From positions 15,495 through 79,494 of the forward strand of contig NZ_LMNU01000006.1 of the NCBI RefSeq assembly GCF_001423085.1: 64,000 nt of DNA, in the 5' to 3' direction. A program made the position numbers and the translations under genes. Of this stretch, positions 46,073 through 56,551 are shown piece after piece; position 1 is the stretch's first letter; every line of letters starts with the position of its first letter. The notes under the pieces are model-generated. The model searched no databases and had not been told where the DNA came from. It saw nothing but the letters and a program-made list of their open reading frames with translations. This DNA comes from Methylobacterium sp. Leaf125 (lineage in GTDB: Bacteria; Pseudomonadota; Alphaproteobacteria; Rhizobiales; Beijerinckiaceae).

Positions 46073-46303
46073 GGACGGGGTCGGCGTGCCCCGGCGTCCA
46101 GGCGCGGCTCGCGCAAACCGTTCGTTACCAGGGGGTTAAGCCGCGATTTGTTGGCCTGGGCCGACGAGATGCGCTATAGCTTTGGGCAGAACACCGCACG
46201 GTCCGGCTCAGCCGCCGGAGACGCGCGCGACAACGCCGTGAGCGGGCGGCGCCCATCCTTGCCGCCGACGCTCCGGCCCCCGGACAGGTAGAGACCGAAG
46301 ACC

Positions 46304-49048
46304 TTGGCAGAGAACGACATTCCGGGCGCCGGCACGCCGCCGCCCGCCTCCGACATCAAGCCCGTCTCCATCACCGACGAGATGAAGCGTTCCTACCTCG
46401 ATTACGCCATGAGCGTGATCGTGAGCCGGGCGCTTCCGGACGCGCGCGACGGCCTCAAGCCGGTGCACCGGCGCATCCTCTACTCGGCCTACGAGAGCGG
46501 GCACCTGCCCGAGCGCAAATACGTCAAGTCGGCCCGCATCGTCGGCGACGTGATCGGTCTCTACCACCCGCACGGCGACCAATCGATCTACGACGCCTTG
46601 GTCCGCATGGCGCAGGACTTCTCGATGCGGCTCATGCTCATCGACGGGCAGGGCAATTTCGGCTCCGTGGACGGCGATCCGCCGGCCGCCATGCGCTACA
46701 CCGAATCGCGCCTCGCCAAGCCGGCCAACGCGCTGCTCGCCGACATCGACAAGAACACCGTCGACTTCCAGCCGAACTACGACGAGTCGCGCGAGGAGCC
46801 GACCGTCCTGCCGGCGCGCTTCCCCAACCTCCTCGTCAACGGCGCCGGCGGCATCGCCGTCGGCATGGCCACCAACATCCCGCCGCACAATCTCGGCGAG
46901 CTGATCGACGCCTGCGTCGCCCTCATCGACGATCCCGGCCTGTCGATCGAGCAGCTCACCGAGTACGTGCCCGGTCCCGACTTTCCCACCGGCGGCTCGA
47001 TCCTCGGCCGCGCCGGCACCCGCCAGGCCTACGCCACGGGCCGCGGCTCGATCATCATGCGGGCGAAGTCCCACACCGAGGAGCTGCGCAAGGAGCGCGA
47101 GGCGCTGATCTTCACCGAGATCCCGTATCAGGTGAACAAGGCGACGCTCATGGAGAAGATCGCCGAGCTGGTGAAGGAGAAGCGCGTCGAGGGCATCTCC
47201 GACCTGCGCGACGAATCCGACCGCGACGGCATGCGCATCGTCGTCGAGATCAAGCGCGACGCCATGGCGGACGTGGTGCTGAACCAGCTCTACCGCTTCA
47301 CGCCCCTGCAATCGTCCTTCGGCTGCAACATGGTGGCGCTGAACGGCGGCCGCCCGGAGCTGATGAACCTCAAGGACCTGCTCCAGGCCTTCGTGGACTT
47401 CCGCGAGGAGGTGGTGTCCCGGCGGACCAAGTTCCTCCTCAACAAGGCCCGCGAGCGCGCCCACGTCCTGTGCGGCCTCGCCATCGCGGTGGCCAACATC
47501 GACGAGGTGATCCGCCTGATCCGGACCTCGCCCGATCCCAACACCGCCCGCGAGGCGCTGATGGACCGCGACTGGCCGGCCCACGACATCGCGCCGCTCA
47601 TCGCCCTGGTGGACGATCCGCGCCACCGGGTCGCCGAGGACGGCACCTACCGTCTCTCCGAGGTGCAGGCCCGCGCCATCCTGGACCTGCGGCTCCAGCG
47701 CCTCACGGCCCTGGGTCGCGACGAGATCGGCGACGAGCTGAAGAAGCTCGCCGACGAGATCGCGGACTACCTCGACATCCTGCGCTCGCGCCTGCGCATC
47801 ATGGGCATCGTCAAGGACGAGTTCGCGGAGGTCCGCGAGGCCTACGCCACCCCGCGCCGCACCGTGATCCTCGACTGGGATTCGAACGTCGAGGACGAGG
47901 ACCTGATCCAGCGCGAGGACATGGTCGTCACCGTGTCCCATGCGGGCTACGTCAAGCGCGTACCGCTCTCGACCTACCGGGCCCAGCGCCGCGGCGGCAA
48001 AGGCCGCTCCGGCATGTCGACCCGCGACGAGGATTTCGTCACCCGCCTGTTCGTGGCCAACACCCACACGCCGGTGCTGTTCTTCTCGAACCAGGGCCAG
48101 GTCTACAAGGAGAAGGTCTGGCGCCTGCCGATGGCGGCGCCGAACGCCCGCGGCAAGGCCCTGGTCAACATCCTGTCGATGGATGCCGGCACCGAGCGCA
48201 TCACCACCATCATGCCGCTGCCCGAGGACGAAGCCTCCTGGGAGACCCTCGACGTGATGTTCGCCACGGCGAGCGGCAGCGTGCGCCGGAACAAGCTCTC
48301 GGACTTCGTCCAGGTGAACCGCGCCGGCAAGATCGCCATGAAGCTCGATGCGGGTGACCACATCGTCCACGTGGAGATCTGCCGCGCCGACCAGAACGTG
48401 CTGCTCACCACGCAGGCCGGCCAGTGCATCCGCTTCCCCGTCGAGGACGTCCGGGTCTTCAAGGGTCGTGATTCCACCGGCGTGCGCGGCATCAGCCTGG
48501 GCAAGGACGACCGCGTCATCTCGATGACGATCCTCAACGCCTTCGACGCCTCGCCCGAGGAGCGGGCGGGCTACCTCAAGATGCGCCGCGCCGTGATCGG
48601 CGACGGGGTCGAGGGCGAGGAGACGGCGAGCCCCGAGGCGGAGGAGGGCGTGGCCGAGGCCAGCGCCATCTCCCTGGACCGCTACAACGAGATGGGCGCC
48701 GCCGAGCAGTTCGTCCTCACGCTCTCCGAGCGCGGCTTCGGCAAGCGGACCTCGTCCTACGAGTACCGGACGTCCGGCCGCGGCGGCAAAGGCATCACGG
48801 CGATGCGGGTCAATGCCCGCAACGGCAGCCTCGTGGCCTCCTTCCCGGTCCAGCCGTCCGACCAGATCATGCTGGTCACCGATGGCGGGCAGCTCATCCG
48901 CGTTCCGGTGGACGACATCCGCATCGTCGGGCGTGCCTCGCAGGGCGTGACGGTGTTCAACACGGAGAAGACCGAGAAGGTCGTGTCCGTGGAGCACATC
49001 GAGGGCGAGGACGAGAGCGAAGCCGGCGACGAGGCCGTGCAGGGCTGA
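46304..49048 (+). CDS. gyrA: DNA gyrase subunit A
   Basis: A 914-residue GyrA. The breakage-reunion domain has catalytic Tyr132 ([10 protein letters not shown]) and the quinolone region [10 protein letters not shown], where Gln93 stands at the E. coli Ser83 position and Asp97 at the Asp87 position. The GyrA box QRRGGKG (residues 561-567) in the C-terminal beta-pinwheel distinguishes it from ParC. With GyrB it introduces negative supercoils. The TTG start at 46304 has only GAGACCGAAG upstream. A loosely conserved acidic insertion (about residues 765-785) and acidic tail are present. coaD follows after 120 bp containing a GC hairpin. Confidence 0.96.
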   Translation: MAENDIPGAGTPPPASDIKPVSITDEMKRSYLDYAMSVIVSRALPDARDGLKPVHRRILYSAYESGHLPERKYVKSARIVGDVIGLYHPHGDQSIYDALVRMAQDFSMRLMLIDGQGNFGSVDGDPPAAMRYTESRLAKPANALLADIDKNTVDFQPNYDESREEPTVLPARFPNLLVNGAGGIAVGMATNIPPHNLGELIDACVALIDDPGLSIEQLTEYVPGPDFPTGGSILGRAGTRQAYATGRGSIIMRAKSHTEELRKEREALIFTEIPYQVNKATLMEKIAELVKEKRVEGISDLRDESDRDGMRIVVEIKRDAMADVVLNQLYRFTPLQSSFGCNMVALNGGRPELMNLKDLLQAFVDFREEVVSRRTKFLLNKARERAHVLCGLAIAVANIDEVIRLIRTSPDPNTAREALMDRDWPAHDIAPLIALVDDPRHRVAEDGTYRLSEVQARAILDLRLQRLTALGRDEIGDELKKLADEIADYLDILRSRLRIMGIVKDEFAEVREAYATPRRTVILDWDSNVEDEDLIQREDMVVTVSHAGYVKRVPLSTYRAQRRGGKGRSGMSTRDEDFVTRLFVANTHTPVLFFSNQGQVYKEKVWRLPMAAPNARGKALVNILSMDAGTERITTIMPLPEDEASWETLDVMFATASGSVRRNKLSDFVQVNRAGKIAMKLDAGDHIVHVEICRADQNVLLTTQAGQCIRFPVEDVRVFKGRDSTGVRGISLGKDDRVISMTILNAFDASPEERAGYLKMRRAVIGDGVEGEETASPEAEEGVAEASAISLDRYNEMGAAEQFVLTLSERGFGKRTSSYEYRTSGRGGKGITAMRVNARNGSLVASFPVQPSDQIMLVTDGGQLIRVPVDDIRIVGRASQGVTVFNTEKTEKVVSVEHIEGEDESEAGDEAVQG

Positions 49049-49063
49049 TCGCACCCCCTCAAG

Positions 49064-49085
49064 CGGACGGCCCCGGGGCCGTCCG
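49064..49085 (+). terminator. perfect palindrome after gyrA
   Basis: CGGACGGCCCC at 49064-49074 followed by its exact complement GGGGCCGTCCG at 49075-49085, 16 bases after the gyrA stop. As RNA it would form a stem of about nine pairs with a tight loop. No T-run. Confidence 0.55.
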
Positions 49086-49168
49086 TATCGCCGGGCGTGG
49101 AGTTAGCCCGTTTTCGTGTCGGGACCGGAGGTTCCGTTTCGGGTGGAAATGCTCTACCCCGGGCCGCG

Positions 49169-49669
49169 ATGATCCGCACCGCCCTCTACGCCGGCTCGTT
49201 CGACCCGGTCACGAACGGACACCTCGACGTCATCCGTCAGGCGTGCCGGCTCGTGCAGACCCTCGTCATCGCCATCGGCGTGCATCCCGGCAAGGCGCCG
49301 ATGTTCTCGCCCGAGGAGCGGGCGGAGCTCCTGCGCGCCACCTGTACGCCCCTGGCCGAGGCCGAGGGTACGGCGCTGACGATCGTGACCTTCGACGACC
49401 TTGCGGTGACCGCGGCGCGGCGGGTGGGGGCCAGCGTCTTCATCCGAGGCCTGCGCGACGGCACCGACCTCGATTACGAGATGCAACTCGCCGGCATGAA
49501 CGGCGCCATGGCGCCCGAGGTGCAGACCGTGTTCCTGCCCGCCTCCACCGGCGTCCGGCCGATTACCGCCACCCTCGTCCGCCAGATCGCCGCCATGGGC
49601 GGCGACGTCTCGCCCTTCGTGCCGCCCCTGGTGGCGACGCGCCTCGCGCAGCGCTTCCGGGCGGCCTGA
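49169..49669 (+). CDS. coaD: phosphopantetheine adenylyltransferase
   Basis: A 166-residue CoaD, which adenylates 4'-phosphopantetheine in coenzyme A synthesis. The nucleotidyltransferase motif is [14 protein letters not shown] with Thr15 and His18 of T-x-G-H. The C-terminal motif reads [19 protein letters not shown], where the common ISST is ITAT. The start at 49169 ([13 protein letters not shown]) is the family start; the frame continues upstream without support. Confidence 0.95.
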   Translation: MIRTALYAGSFDPVTNGHLDVIRQACRLVQTLVIAIGVHPGKAPMFSPEERAELLRATCTPLAEAEGTALTIVTFDDLAVTAARRVGASVFIRGLRDGTDLDYEMQLAGMNGAMAPEVQTVFLPASTGVRPITATLVRQIAAMGGDVSPFVPPLVATRLAQRFRAA

Positions 49670-49708
49670 GCCCTCCTTCGCCACGACCAACGAAAGCATG
49701 CTGACCCC

Positions 49709-50266
49709 ATGGCCTTTGGACTGAATCGCCGCATCGCCCTCCTTGCCGTCGCCGGCCTCCTCGCGACGGCACCCGCAGCCTGGGCGGTGGACGACAACAC
49801 GGTGTACCTCGACACCAAGGATGGCCGCGTCACCATCGAGCTGCGCCCGGAGATCGCCCCGAAGCACGTGGCCCAGCTCAAGACCCTGATCAAGCAGGGC
49901 TTCTACAACGGCCTCAAGTTCCACCGGGTGATGGACGGCTTCATGGCCCAGACCGGCGACCCGAAGGGCAACGGCACCGGCGGCTCGAGCCTGCCGAACA
50001 TCCCGGCCGAGTTCTCGCAGGCACCGTTCCGCCGCGGCACGGTCGGCATGGCCCGGTCGTCCGACCCGAACTCCGCCAATTCGCAGTTCTTCATCTGCCT
50101 CGGGGACGCGCCCTTCCTCAACGGGCAGTACACCGTGGTCGGCCTCGTCTCCTCGGGCATGGAAGCCGTGGACGCGATCAAGAAGGCGGCCCCCGGCGCG
50201 GCGGGCGGGGCGGTTCAGAACCCCGACAAGATCGTCAAGATGCAGATGGCGCAGGGAGCCAAGTAG
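49709..50266 (+). CDS. ppiA: secreted cyclophilin-type peptidylprolyl isomerase
   Basis: A 185-residue cyclophilin with a signal peptide (LNRRIALLAVAGLLATAPAAWA). The catalytic core has FHRVMDGFMAQTGDPKGNGTGGS (the FHR active-site Arg), SQFFICLGDAPFLNGQYTVVG and the typical NTVYLDTKDGRVTIEL start. It isomerises X-Pro bonds of exported proteins in the periplasm. It forms a run with the next two genes, with 1- and 4-bp gaps. Confidence 0.93.
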   Translation: MAFGLNRRIALLAVAGLLATAPAAWAVDDNTVYLDTKDGRVTIELRPEIAPKHVAQLKTLIKQGFYNGLKFHRVMDGFMAQTGDPKGNGTGGSSLPNIPAEFSQAPFRRGTVGMARSSDPNSANSQFFICLGDAPFLNGQYTVVGLVSSGMEAVDAIKKAAPGAAGGAVQNPDKIVKMQMAQGAK

Positions 50267-50267
50267 T

Positions 50268-50741
50268 TTGCGGGGCGGCGCCCACCTGGGAGCTCTCGCG
50301 GCGCTCGTCGCCGTGGGGCTCCCCGCGCGGGCGGCGCCCTTCACGGGCCCGCTGACCCTACCCGAAACCCTGCGCGGCACCGTGCAGGTCCCGCTGAGCG
50401 GCCTGGCCGACGGCGCGAGCCCGGCCGATACGCTGCGGGACCTCTATCCCACCCTCGCGGCGTGCTGGGAGGTTCCCCGGGGCCTGTCCCCCTCGGCCCG
50501 GGCCGAGATCACCACCCGCTTCGCGCTTCGGCGGGACGGCAGCATCATCGGGACACCGCGCGTCACCTTCTCGGCGCAGCCTTCAGACACCCGCGCCCAC
50601 CGCATCCTGTTGGATGCGACCCTGGCGGCGATCCGGCACTGCACCCCGGCCCGGATCACCCCCGCCCTCGGCGCGGCCATCGCGGGGCGCCCCATCGCGC
50701 TCCGCTTCATCTACCAAGGACCCAAGGGAAAAGGAGTCTAG
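50268..50741 (+). CDS. small secreted protein between two cyclophilins, function unknown
   Basis: A 157-residue protein with a signal peptide (LGALAALVAVGLPARAA). A domain of about 110 residues follows with LYPTLAACWEVPRGLSPSARAEITTRFALRRDGSIIGTPRVTF and AHRILLDATLAAIRHCTPARIT. The layout of a Trp/Cys-containing helix, a strand pair and a second Cys-containing helix resembles a TonB/TolA C-terminal-like fold, as in many small alphaproteobacterial envelope proteins; this is a weak resemblance. The TTG start at 50268 lies one base after the ppiA stop, with GGGAG in the end of ppiA. Clearly in the same operon. Confidence 0.7.
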   Translation: MRGGAHLGALAALVAVGLPARAAPFTGPLTLPETLRGTVQVPLSGLADGASPADTLRDLYPTLAACWEVPRGLSPSARAEITTRFALRRDGSIIGTPRVTFSAQPSDTRAHRILLDATLAAIRHCTPARITPALGAAIAGRPIALRFIYQGPKGKGV

Positions 50742-50745
50742 ACCC

Positions 50746-51204
<459 letters not shown>

Positions 51205-51232
51205 TCCGGCCCGCACCATCCGGGTTCAGAGG

Positions 51233-51269
51233 GAAGTGTCCGCGCGAAGGTGCGGACACTTCTTTCGTT
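51233..51269 (+). terminator. terminator of the cyclophilin operon
   Basis: GAAGTGTCCGC (51233-51243) pairs perfectly with GCGGACACTTC (51252-51262), an 11-bp stem with an 8-nt loop, followed by TTTCGTTT. It begins 29 bases after the ppiB stop. Confidence 0.8.
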
Positions 51270-51322
51270 TGAGGGCCCGCCACGGCTTGGCAGGCCGCCC
51301 GCCAACTGGGACATGGCGGCCC

Positions 51323-52225
51323 ATGACCGGCACCCTTCCGCTTCGCGACATCCTCCTTGCCCTCGCGGTGGTGGCGGTCTGGGGCACGAACTTCGTCGTG
51401 ATCCGGATCGGGCTCGACCACCTGCCGCCGCTGTTGTTCGCCGCCCTGCGCTTCGTGCTGGCGGCACTGCCGGGCGTGTTCCTTCTGGCCCGCCCGGCGG
51501 TCCCCTGGCGGAACCTCGCCGCCTACGGCCTGCTGATCGGGGCCGGACAGTTCGGCCTGCTCTTCATCGCCCTGCGCGGCCACATCGCCCCCGGCCTCGC
51601 CTCCCTGGTGATCCAGGTCCAGGTCTTCTTCACCATCGGCCTGTCGATGCGGCTGACGGGAGAGCGCGTGCCCGGCCATCAATGGGCAGCCCTCGGTCTC
51701 GCCGCCGCCGGCCTCGCCGTCATCGCCGCCCATACCGACGCCGCGACGACACCCTTCGGCCTCGGGCTGGTGGTCTGCGCCGCCGCGAGCTGGGCCGGCG
51801 GAAACATGGCGGCCAAGCGCAGCGGGGCGCGGGCCATGCTGCCCTACGTCGTCTGGGCGAGCCTGTTCTCGGCGCCGCCGCTGCTCGCCGCCTCGTTCCT
51901 CCTCGAAGGCTGGGAGGCCATCCGCGACGGGCTCCTGCGGGCCGACCTGACGACCTGGGGCGCGGTGGTGTGGCAGTCCGTCGGCAACACGATGTTCGGC
52001 TATGCCATCTGGGGCCGGCTGCTCGCGCGCCACCCCGCCGCCCAGGTCACCCCGATGGCCCTGCTGGTGCCGGTCTTCGGCATGGGGGCTTCGGCCTTCT
52101 GGCTCGGCGAACCGCTGCCGGCCTGGAAGCTCGGCGCCGCCGGCCTGGTCCTCGGCGGCCTCGGCTTGGGGCTCCTCTACCCGCGCTGGCGTGCCCGCGC
52201 AGCGGTCGGGAGCGCCCCGACCTGA
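51323..52225 (+). CDS. EamA family (DMT superfamily) exporter
   Basis: A 300-residue transporter with about ten membrane helices in two EamA repeats. The first repeat starts ILLALAVVAVWGTNFVVIRIGLDHLPPLLFAALRFVLAALPGVFLL, and the second has SWAGGNMAAKRSGARAMLPYVVWASLFSAPPLLAASFLL and AQVTPMALLVPVFGMGASAFWLGE. The VWGTNFVVIRIG and P-x-x-A-x-x-R-F signatures are those of EamA/YedA-like metabolite exporters (amino acids such as cysteine derivatives in EamA itself). The start at 51323 fits; substrate not predictable. It converges with mobA. Confidence 0.9.
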   Translation: MTGTLPLRDILLALAVVAVWGTNFVVIRIGLDHLPPLLFAALRFVLAALPGVFLLARPAVPWRNLAAYGLLIGAGQFGLLFIALRGHIAPGLASLVIQVQVFFTIGLSMRLTGERVPGHQWAALGLAAAGLAVIAAHTDAATTPFGLGLVVCAAASWAGGNMAAKRSGARAMLPYVVWASLFSAPPLLAASFLLEGWEAIRDGLLRADLTTWGAVVWQSVGNTMFGYAIWGRLLARHPAAQVTPMALLVPVFGMGASAFWLGEPLPAWKLGAAGLVLGGLGLGLLYPRWRARAAVGSAPT

Positions 52226-52229
52226 GGCG

Positions 52230-52850
52230 TCAGGGGTCGTCGGTCCCGGCGAGGCGGGCCTCGGCCGCCGCCAGGTCCTCCGGCGCGTTGATGTTGGCGA
52301 AGGGGTCGGAGGGCTCCACCGGCCAGGACACCGCCACCGCACCGTGGCGCCTCAGGAAGGCGCCGACCCGGCGCTCGCCGCGCGTGACCAGGGCCTCGCG
52401 CAGGTCCGCCCGCAGGGCCACCGGCCAGAGCGCCACCGTGAAGTGCTCGCGCCCACCCGACGCCGCCATGGCGATGGTGCCCTCTCGCCCGGCCGCTTCG
52501 GCGAGACGGGCGACGAGATCGTGGGGCAGGAACGGCGCGTCGCCGGAGACGCTGGCGACGTGGCGCGTGCCCCGATGATGGGCCGCCGCGTGCTCCAGCC
52601 CCGCGAGAATGCCGGCCAGCGGGCCCGGATTGTCCGGCACGCCATCGGGCACGATCATGCCCGGGAAATCCGGGAAGCGGCCCGGATCGCCGTTGGCGTT
52701 GAGGATGACGCCGGCCCCGCACTGGGGGGCGAAGCGGGCGAGCACACGGTCGAGCAGGGTGCGGCCGCCGAGCGTCCGCAGGGGCTTGTCGCCCCCGCCC
52801 ATGCGGCGCGCCAGCCCGCCGGCGAGGATCACGCCCAGCACCGGCGCCAT
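52230..52850 (-). CDS. mobA: molybdenum cofactor guanylyltransferase MobA
   Basis: A 206-residue MobA, which transfers GMP from GTP to Mo-molybdopterin to give MGD. The N-terminal signature VILAGGLARRMGGGDKPL binds GTP, VSGDAPFLPHDLV carries the metal-binding Asp, and the end has FANINAPEDLAAAE. The product is the cofactor of bis-MGD enzymes such as the oxidoreductase at 56552-58714. It starts five bases after the mrp stop on the same strand, so it is probably translated from the same transcript. The start at 52850 begins directly at the conserved strand (MAPVLGVILAGG). Confidence 0.94.
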   Translation of the reverse strand: MAPVLGVILAGGLARRMGGGDKPLRTLGGRTLLDRVLARFAPQCGAGVILNANGDPGRFPDFPGMIVPDGVPDNPGPLAGILAGLEHAAAHHRGTRHVASVSGDAPFLPHDLVARLAEAAGREGTIAMAASGGREHFTVALWPVALRADLREALVTRGERRVGAFLRRHGAVAVSWPVEPSDPFANINAPEDLAAAEARLAGTDDP

Positions 52851-52855
52851 CGGGG

Positions 52856-54004
52856 CTACTCGATGACGATGCGGGGCGCCGTCCGCGGCGCGGGGCCGCC
52901 GGTCAGGTTGCCCCAGAGCTTGGCGGCGATGCCGCGATAGACCTGCGCGTGCGGCCCGTCCGGGTCCACCGCCACCACGGGGCGACCCGCATCGGAGGTC
53001 TCGCGGATCGTCATGTTCAGCGGCACCTCGCCGAGGAACGGCACGTCCAGCCGCTCGGCCTCGGCCCGCGCGCCGCCATGCCCGAAGATGTGCGAAGCCG
53101 TACCGCAATGCGGGCAGATGAAGGTCGCCATGTTCTCGATGACGCCGAGGATCGGAACCGCGACCTTGCGGAACATGGTCACGCCGCGGCGCGCGTCGAT
53201 GAGGGCCAGGTCCTGCGGGGTCGAGACGATGACCGCCCCGGAGAGCGGCGTGGCCTGCGCCATGGTCAGCTGCGCGTCGCCGGTGCCCGGCGGCATGTCG
53301 ACCACGAGCACGTCGAGCTCGCCCCAGGCGACCTCGCGCAGCATCTGGGTGATGGCCGACTGTACCATGGGGCCGCGCCAGATCATCGCCGTCTCGGGCT
53401 CGATCAGGAAGCCGATCGACATGACCTTGATGCCGAACCCTTCCATCGGGGCCAGCAGGCGCTCCTCGATGACGCGGGGCTTGCCCGACAGCCCGAACAG
53501 CTTGGGCACCGAGGGGCCGTAGATGTCGGCATCGAGCAGGCCGACCTTGAGGCCCTGGGCCGAGAGGGCGAGCGCGAGATTGCAGGCCGTGGTGGACTTG
53601 CCGACGCCGCCCTTGCCGGAGGCGACGGCCACGATGTGGCGCACGCCCGGAAGGGCCGGGCCGGTCCGCGGCGGCGGCGGTGCGGCGGGACGGCCAGGGG
53701 AGGGCGGCTGCGGAGCCGCGGCTTGCGGGACGTTCTGGGCCGGCTGGTTCGGGCCGCGCTCGGAGGTCAGGCTGGCGAACACGCCCGAGACGCCCGGGGT
53801 CGCCAGGATCGCGCCCTCGGCCCGGCGCCGGATCGGCTCGAAGCGCTCGGCCTCGCTGGGGTCGATCAGGATCGAGAACATCACCCGGTTGGTGGGGTCC
53901 ACCACCACCTGGGACAGGCGCCCGGAGGCGGGCAGGGTGGTGCCCGCGGCATCGACGGTCACGGTCGAGAGCACCTTCAGCACGTCGTCACGGGTGATCG
54001 CCAA
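52856..54004 (-). CDS. mrp: Mrp/NBP35 family iron-sulfur cluster carrier ATPase
   Basis: A 382-residue Mrp/ApbC. An N-terminal DUF59 (MIP18-like) domain covers about residues 5-80. A Pro/Ala-rich linker covers about 88-117. The P-loop GTPase-like domain has the deviant Walker A GKGGVGKS at residues 130-137, and CPHC downstream binds a bridging 4Fe-4S cluster in the dimer. It delivers clusters to apo-proteins. The TTG start at 54004 has AAGGAG nine bases upstream, which decides the start; the frame is open further upstream. Co-transcription with mobA is likely. Confidence 0.94.
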   Translation of the reverse strand: MAITRDDVLKVLSTVTVDAAGTTLPASGRLSQVVVDPTNRVMFSILIDPSEAERFEPIRRRAEGAILATPGVSGVFASLTSERGPNQPAQNVPQAAAPQPPSPGRPAAPPPPRTGPALPGVRHIVAVASGKGGVGKSTTACNLALALSAQGLKVGLLDADIYGPSVPKLFGLSGKPRVIEERLLAPMEGFGIKVMSIGFLIEPETAMIWRGPMVQSAITQMLREVAWGELDVLVVDMPPGTGDAQLTMAQATPLSGAVIVSTPQDLALIDARRGVTMFRKVAVPILGVIENMATFICPHCGTASHIFGHGGARAEAERLDVPFLGEVPLNMTIRETSDAGRPVVAVDPDGPHAQVYRGIAAKLWGNLTGGPAPRTAPRIVIE

Positions 54005-54464
54005 GGTTCGGGCTCCTTGCCGCGTCCGACCGGGGGGCCGAGGCGCAGCGACAAACGGGGGTTCGCGGACGCTGCGGCCTTGGCCGGCCCACCCGCGACG
54101 AACCCATGCGACAGCACAGGCGGTGCCCGAGCGCAAGCGCTTCCCTGGGCTGCCGAGGGCGAGACCCCTCGTCGCGGCCGGGTCTCGACCGTTCGGAGAC
54201 GCGGCGCCGCGTCGGACTTCGGCACCGGAGTTTTCCGCGAGGGCGTTCAGGTTTTGCTAGGCATGAGTCGACGGGAGCGCCACTGTTTTGCGTCCGCTCG
54301 GCCCGCCGCGACGTTCGCTGCAACACAGAGAGATCGCCCGGCGGCGGCCTCGACCGTTGCAGGATCGCCCATCCGTGTACGCCTGGATCCGAAACAGGGT
54401 TTCCGCTCCCGCGCGGCCGTCGCGGCTGCGTCCGCGGGGCGACGTCGCCCAGGGCGACCTGACC
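54005..54464. other. divergent intergenic region between mrp and the diguanylate cyclase
   Basis: About 460 bp holding the promoters of mrp (minus) and probably of the cyclase (plus). Open frames continue from the cyclase upstream to 54288, but that part is Arg/Pro-rich and unlike its N-terminus. No clear elements recognised. Confidence 0.4.
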
Positions 54465-55748
<1,284 letters not shown>

Positions 55749-55813
55749 GCACACGGTCCGGCTGCCGATCACCGCGCCGGAAAGCCTTTCGACGAGTTGG
55801 AGACTGCAATCTC

Positions 55814-56317
55814 ATGCACCAGGGCAACCACCGCGACCACGAGGGCGCCAAGAAGCTGTTCGCCCTCATCCAGGACGTCAAGGTCGCGATGATGACCACG
55901 GCCGACCAGGACGGGAAGCTCTACAGCCGCCCGATGTGGTGCCAGGAGGCGGACGAGAACGGCGACCTGTGGTTCTTCACCAAGCTGCACTCCCCCAAGA
56001 CCGCCGAGATCAGCAAGGACAACCAGATCAACCTGGCCTACTCGGATCCGTCGAACCAGACCTACGTCTCGATCGCCGGCAAGGCCGAGATCGTGACCGA
56101 CCAGGCGGTCATCGACGACAAGTGGAGCGAGAGCCTGAAGACCTGGTTCCCCAACGGCAAGGACGACCCCGAGGTCGCCCTCCTGCGCGTCCATCCCGAG
56201 AAGGGCGAGTACTGGGACAGCCCGAACGCCACGATGCTGCACATCTACGGTTACGTGAAGGCCGCCCTGACCGGCGAGTCGCCCAAGACCGAGACCAAGA
56301 AGGTCGACCTCGCCTGA
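55814..56317 (+). CDS. pyridoxamine 5'-phosphate oxidase-like general stress protein
   Basis: A 167-residue split-barrel flavin-binding protein of the general stress protein 26 type. Core segments are KKLFALIQDVKVAMMTTADQDGKLYSRPMWCQEADENGDLWFFT, KDNQINLAYSDPSNQTYVSIAGKAEIVTD and KEYWDSPN-like VHPEKGEYWDSPNATMLHIYGYVKA. These proteins bind FMN or FAD with unknown substrates and are often part of stress regulons. The ATG at 55814 has GGAG about 11 bases upstream. A possible EcfG promoter precedes it. Confidence 0.9.
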   Translation: MHQGNHRDHEGAKKLFALIQDVKVAMMTTADQDGKLYSRPMWCQEADENGDLWFFTKLHSPKTAEISKDNQINLAYSDPSNQTYVSIAGKAEIVTDQAVIDDKWSESLKTWFPNGKDDPEVALLRVHPEKGEYWDSPNATMLHIYGYVKAALTGESPKTETKKVDLA

Positions 56318-56481
56318 CGCTCAGGCGCGGGTCTGGGCGGGGGCGGCGTGCCGAGGGGCGCGCCGCCCTCTTCGTTTGGGCGGTCCTGCATGGGGACGGG
56401 CCAGGGAACCGCGTCGGGATCGCCTTACGGTGGTGCGGAGACCGCGCCGATGCCGGGTGCCAGCAAGATCCGGTGCCAGCC

Positions 56482-56509
56482 AAAAAACAAGCGTCCCGCG
56501 GGACGCTTG
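56482..56509 (-). terminator. Rho-independent terminator of the molybdoenzyme gene
   Basis: A perfect 22-nt palindrome (CAAGCGTCCCG at 56488-56498 and its complement to 56509). Read on the minus strand it is followed immediately by six T residues (complement of 56482-56487). It lies 43 bases downstream of the oxidoreductase stop. Confidence 0.9.
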
Positions 56510-56551
56510 CGTTCTTTCATCGAAGGGTCGTGCCGCTCACCGGCGTCGACC

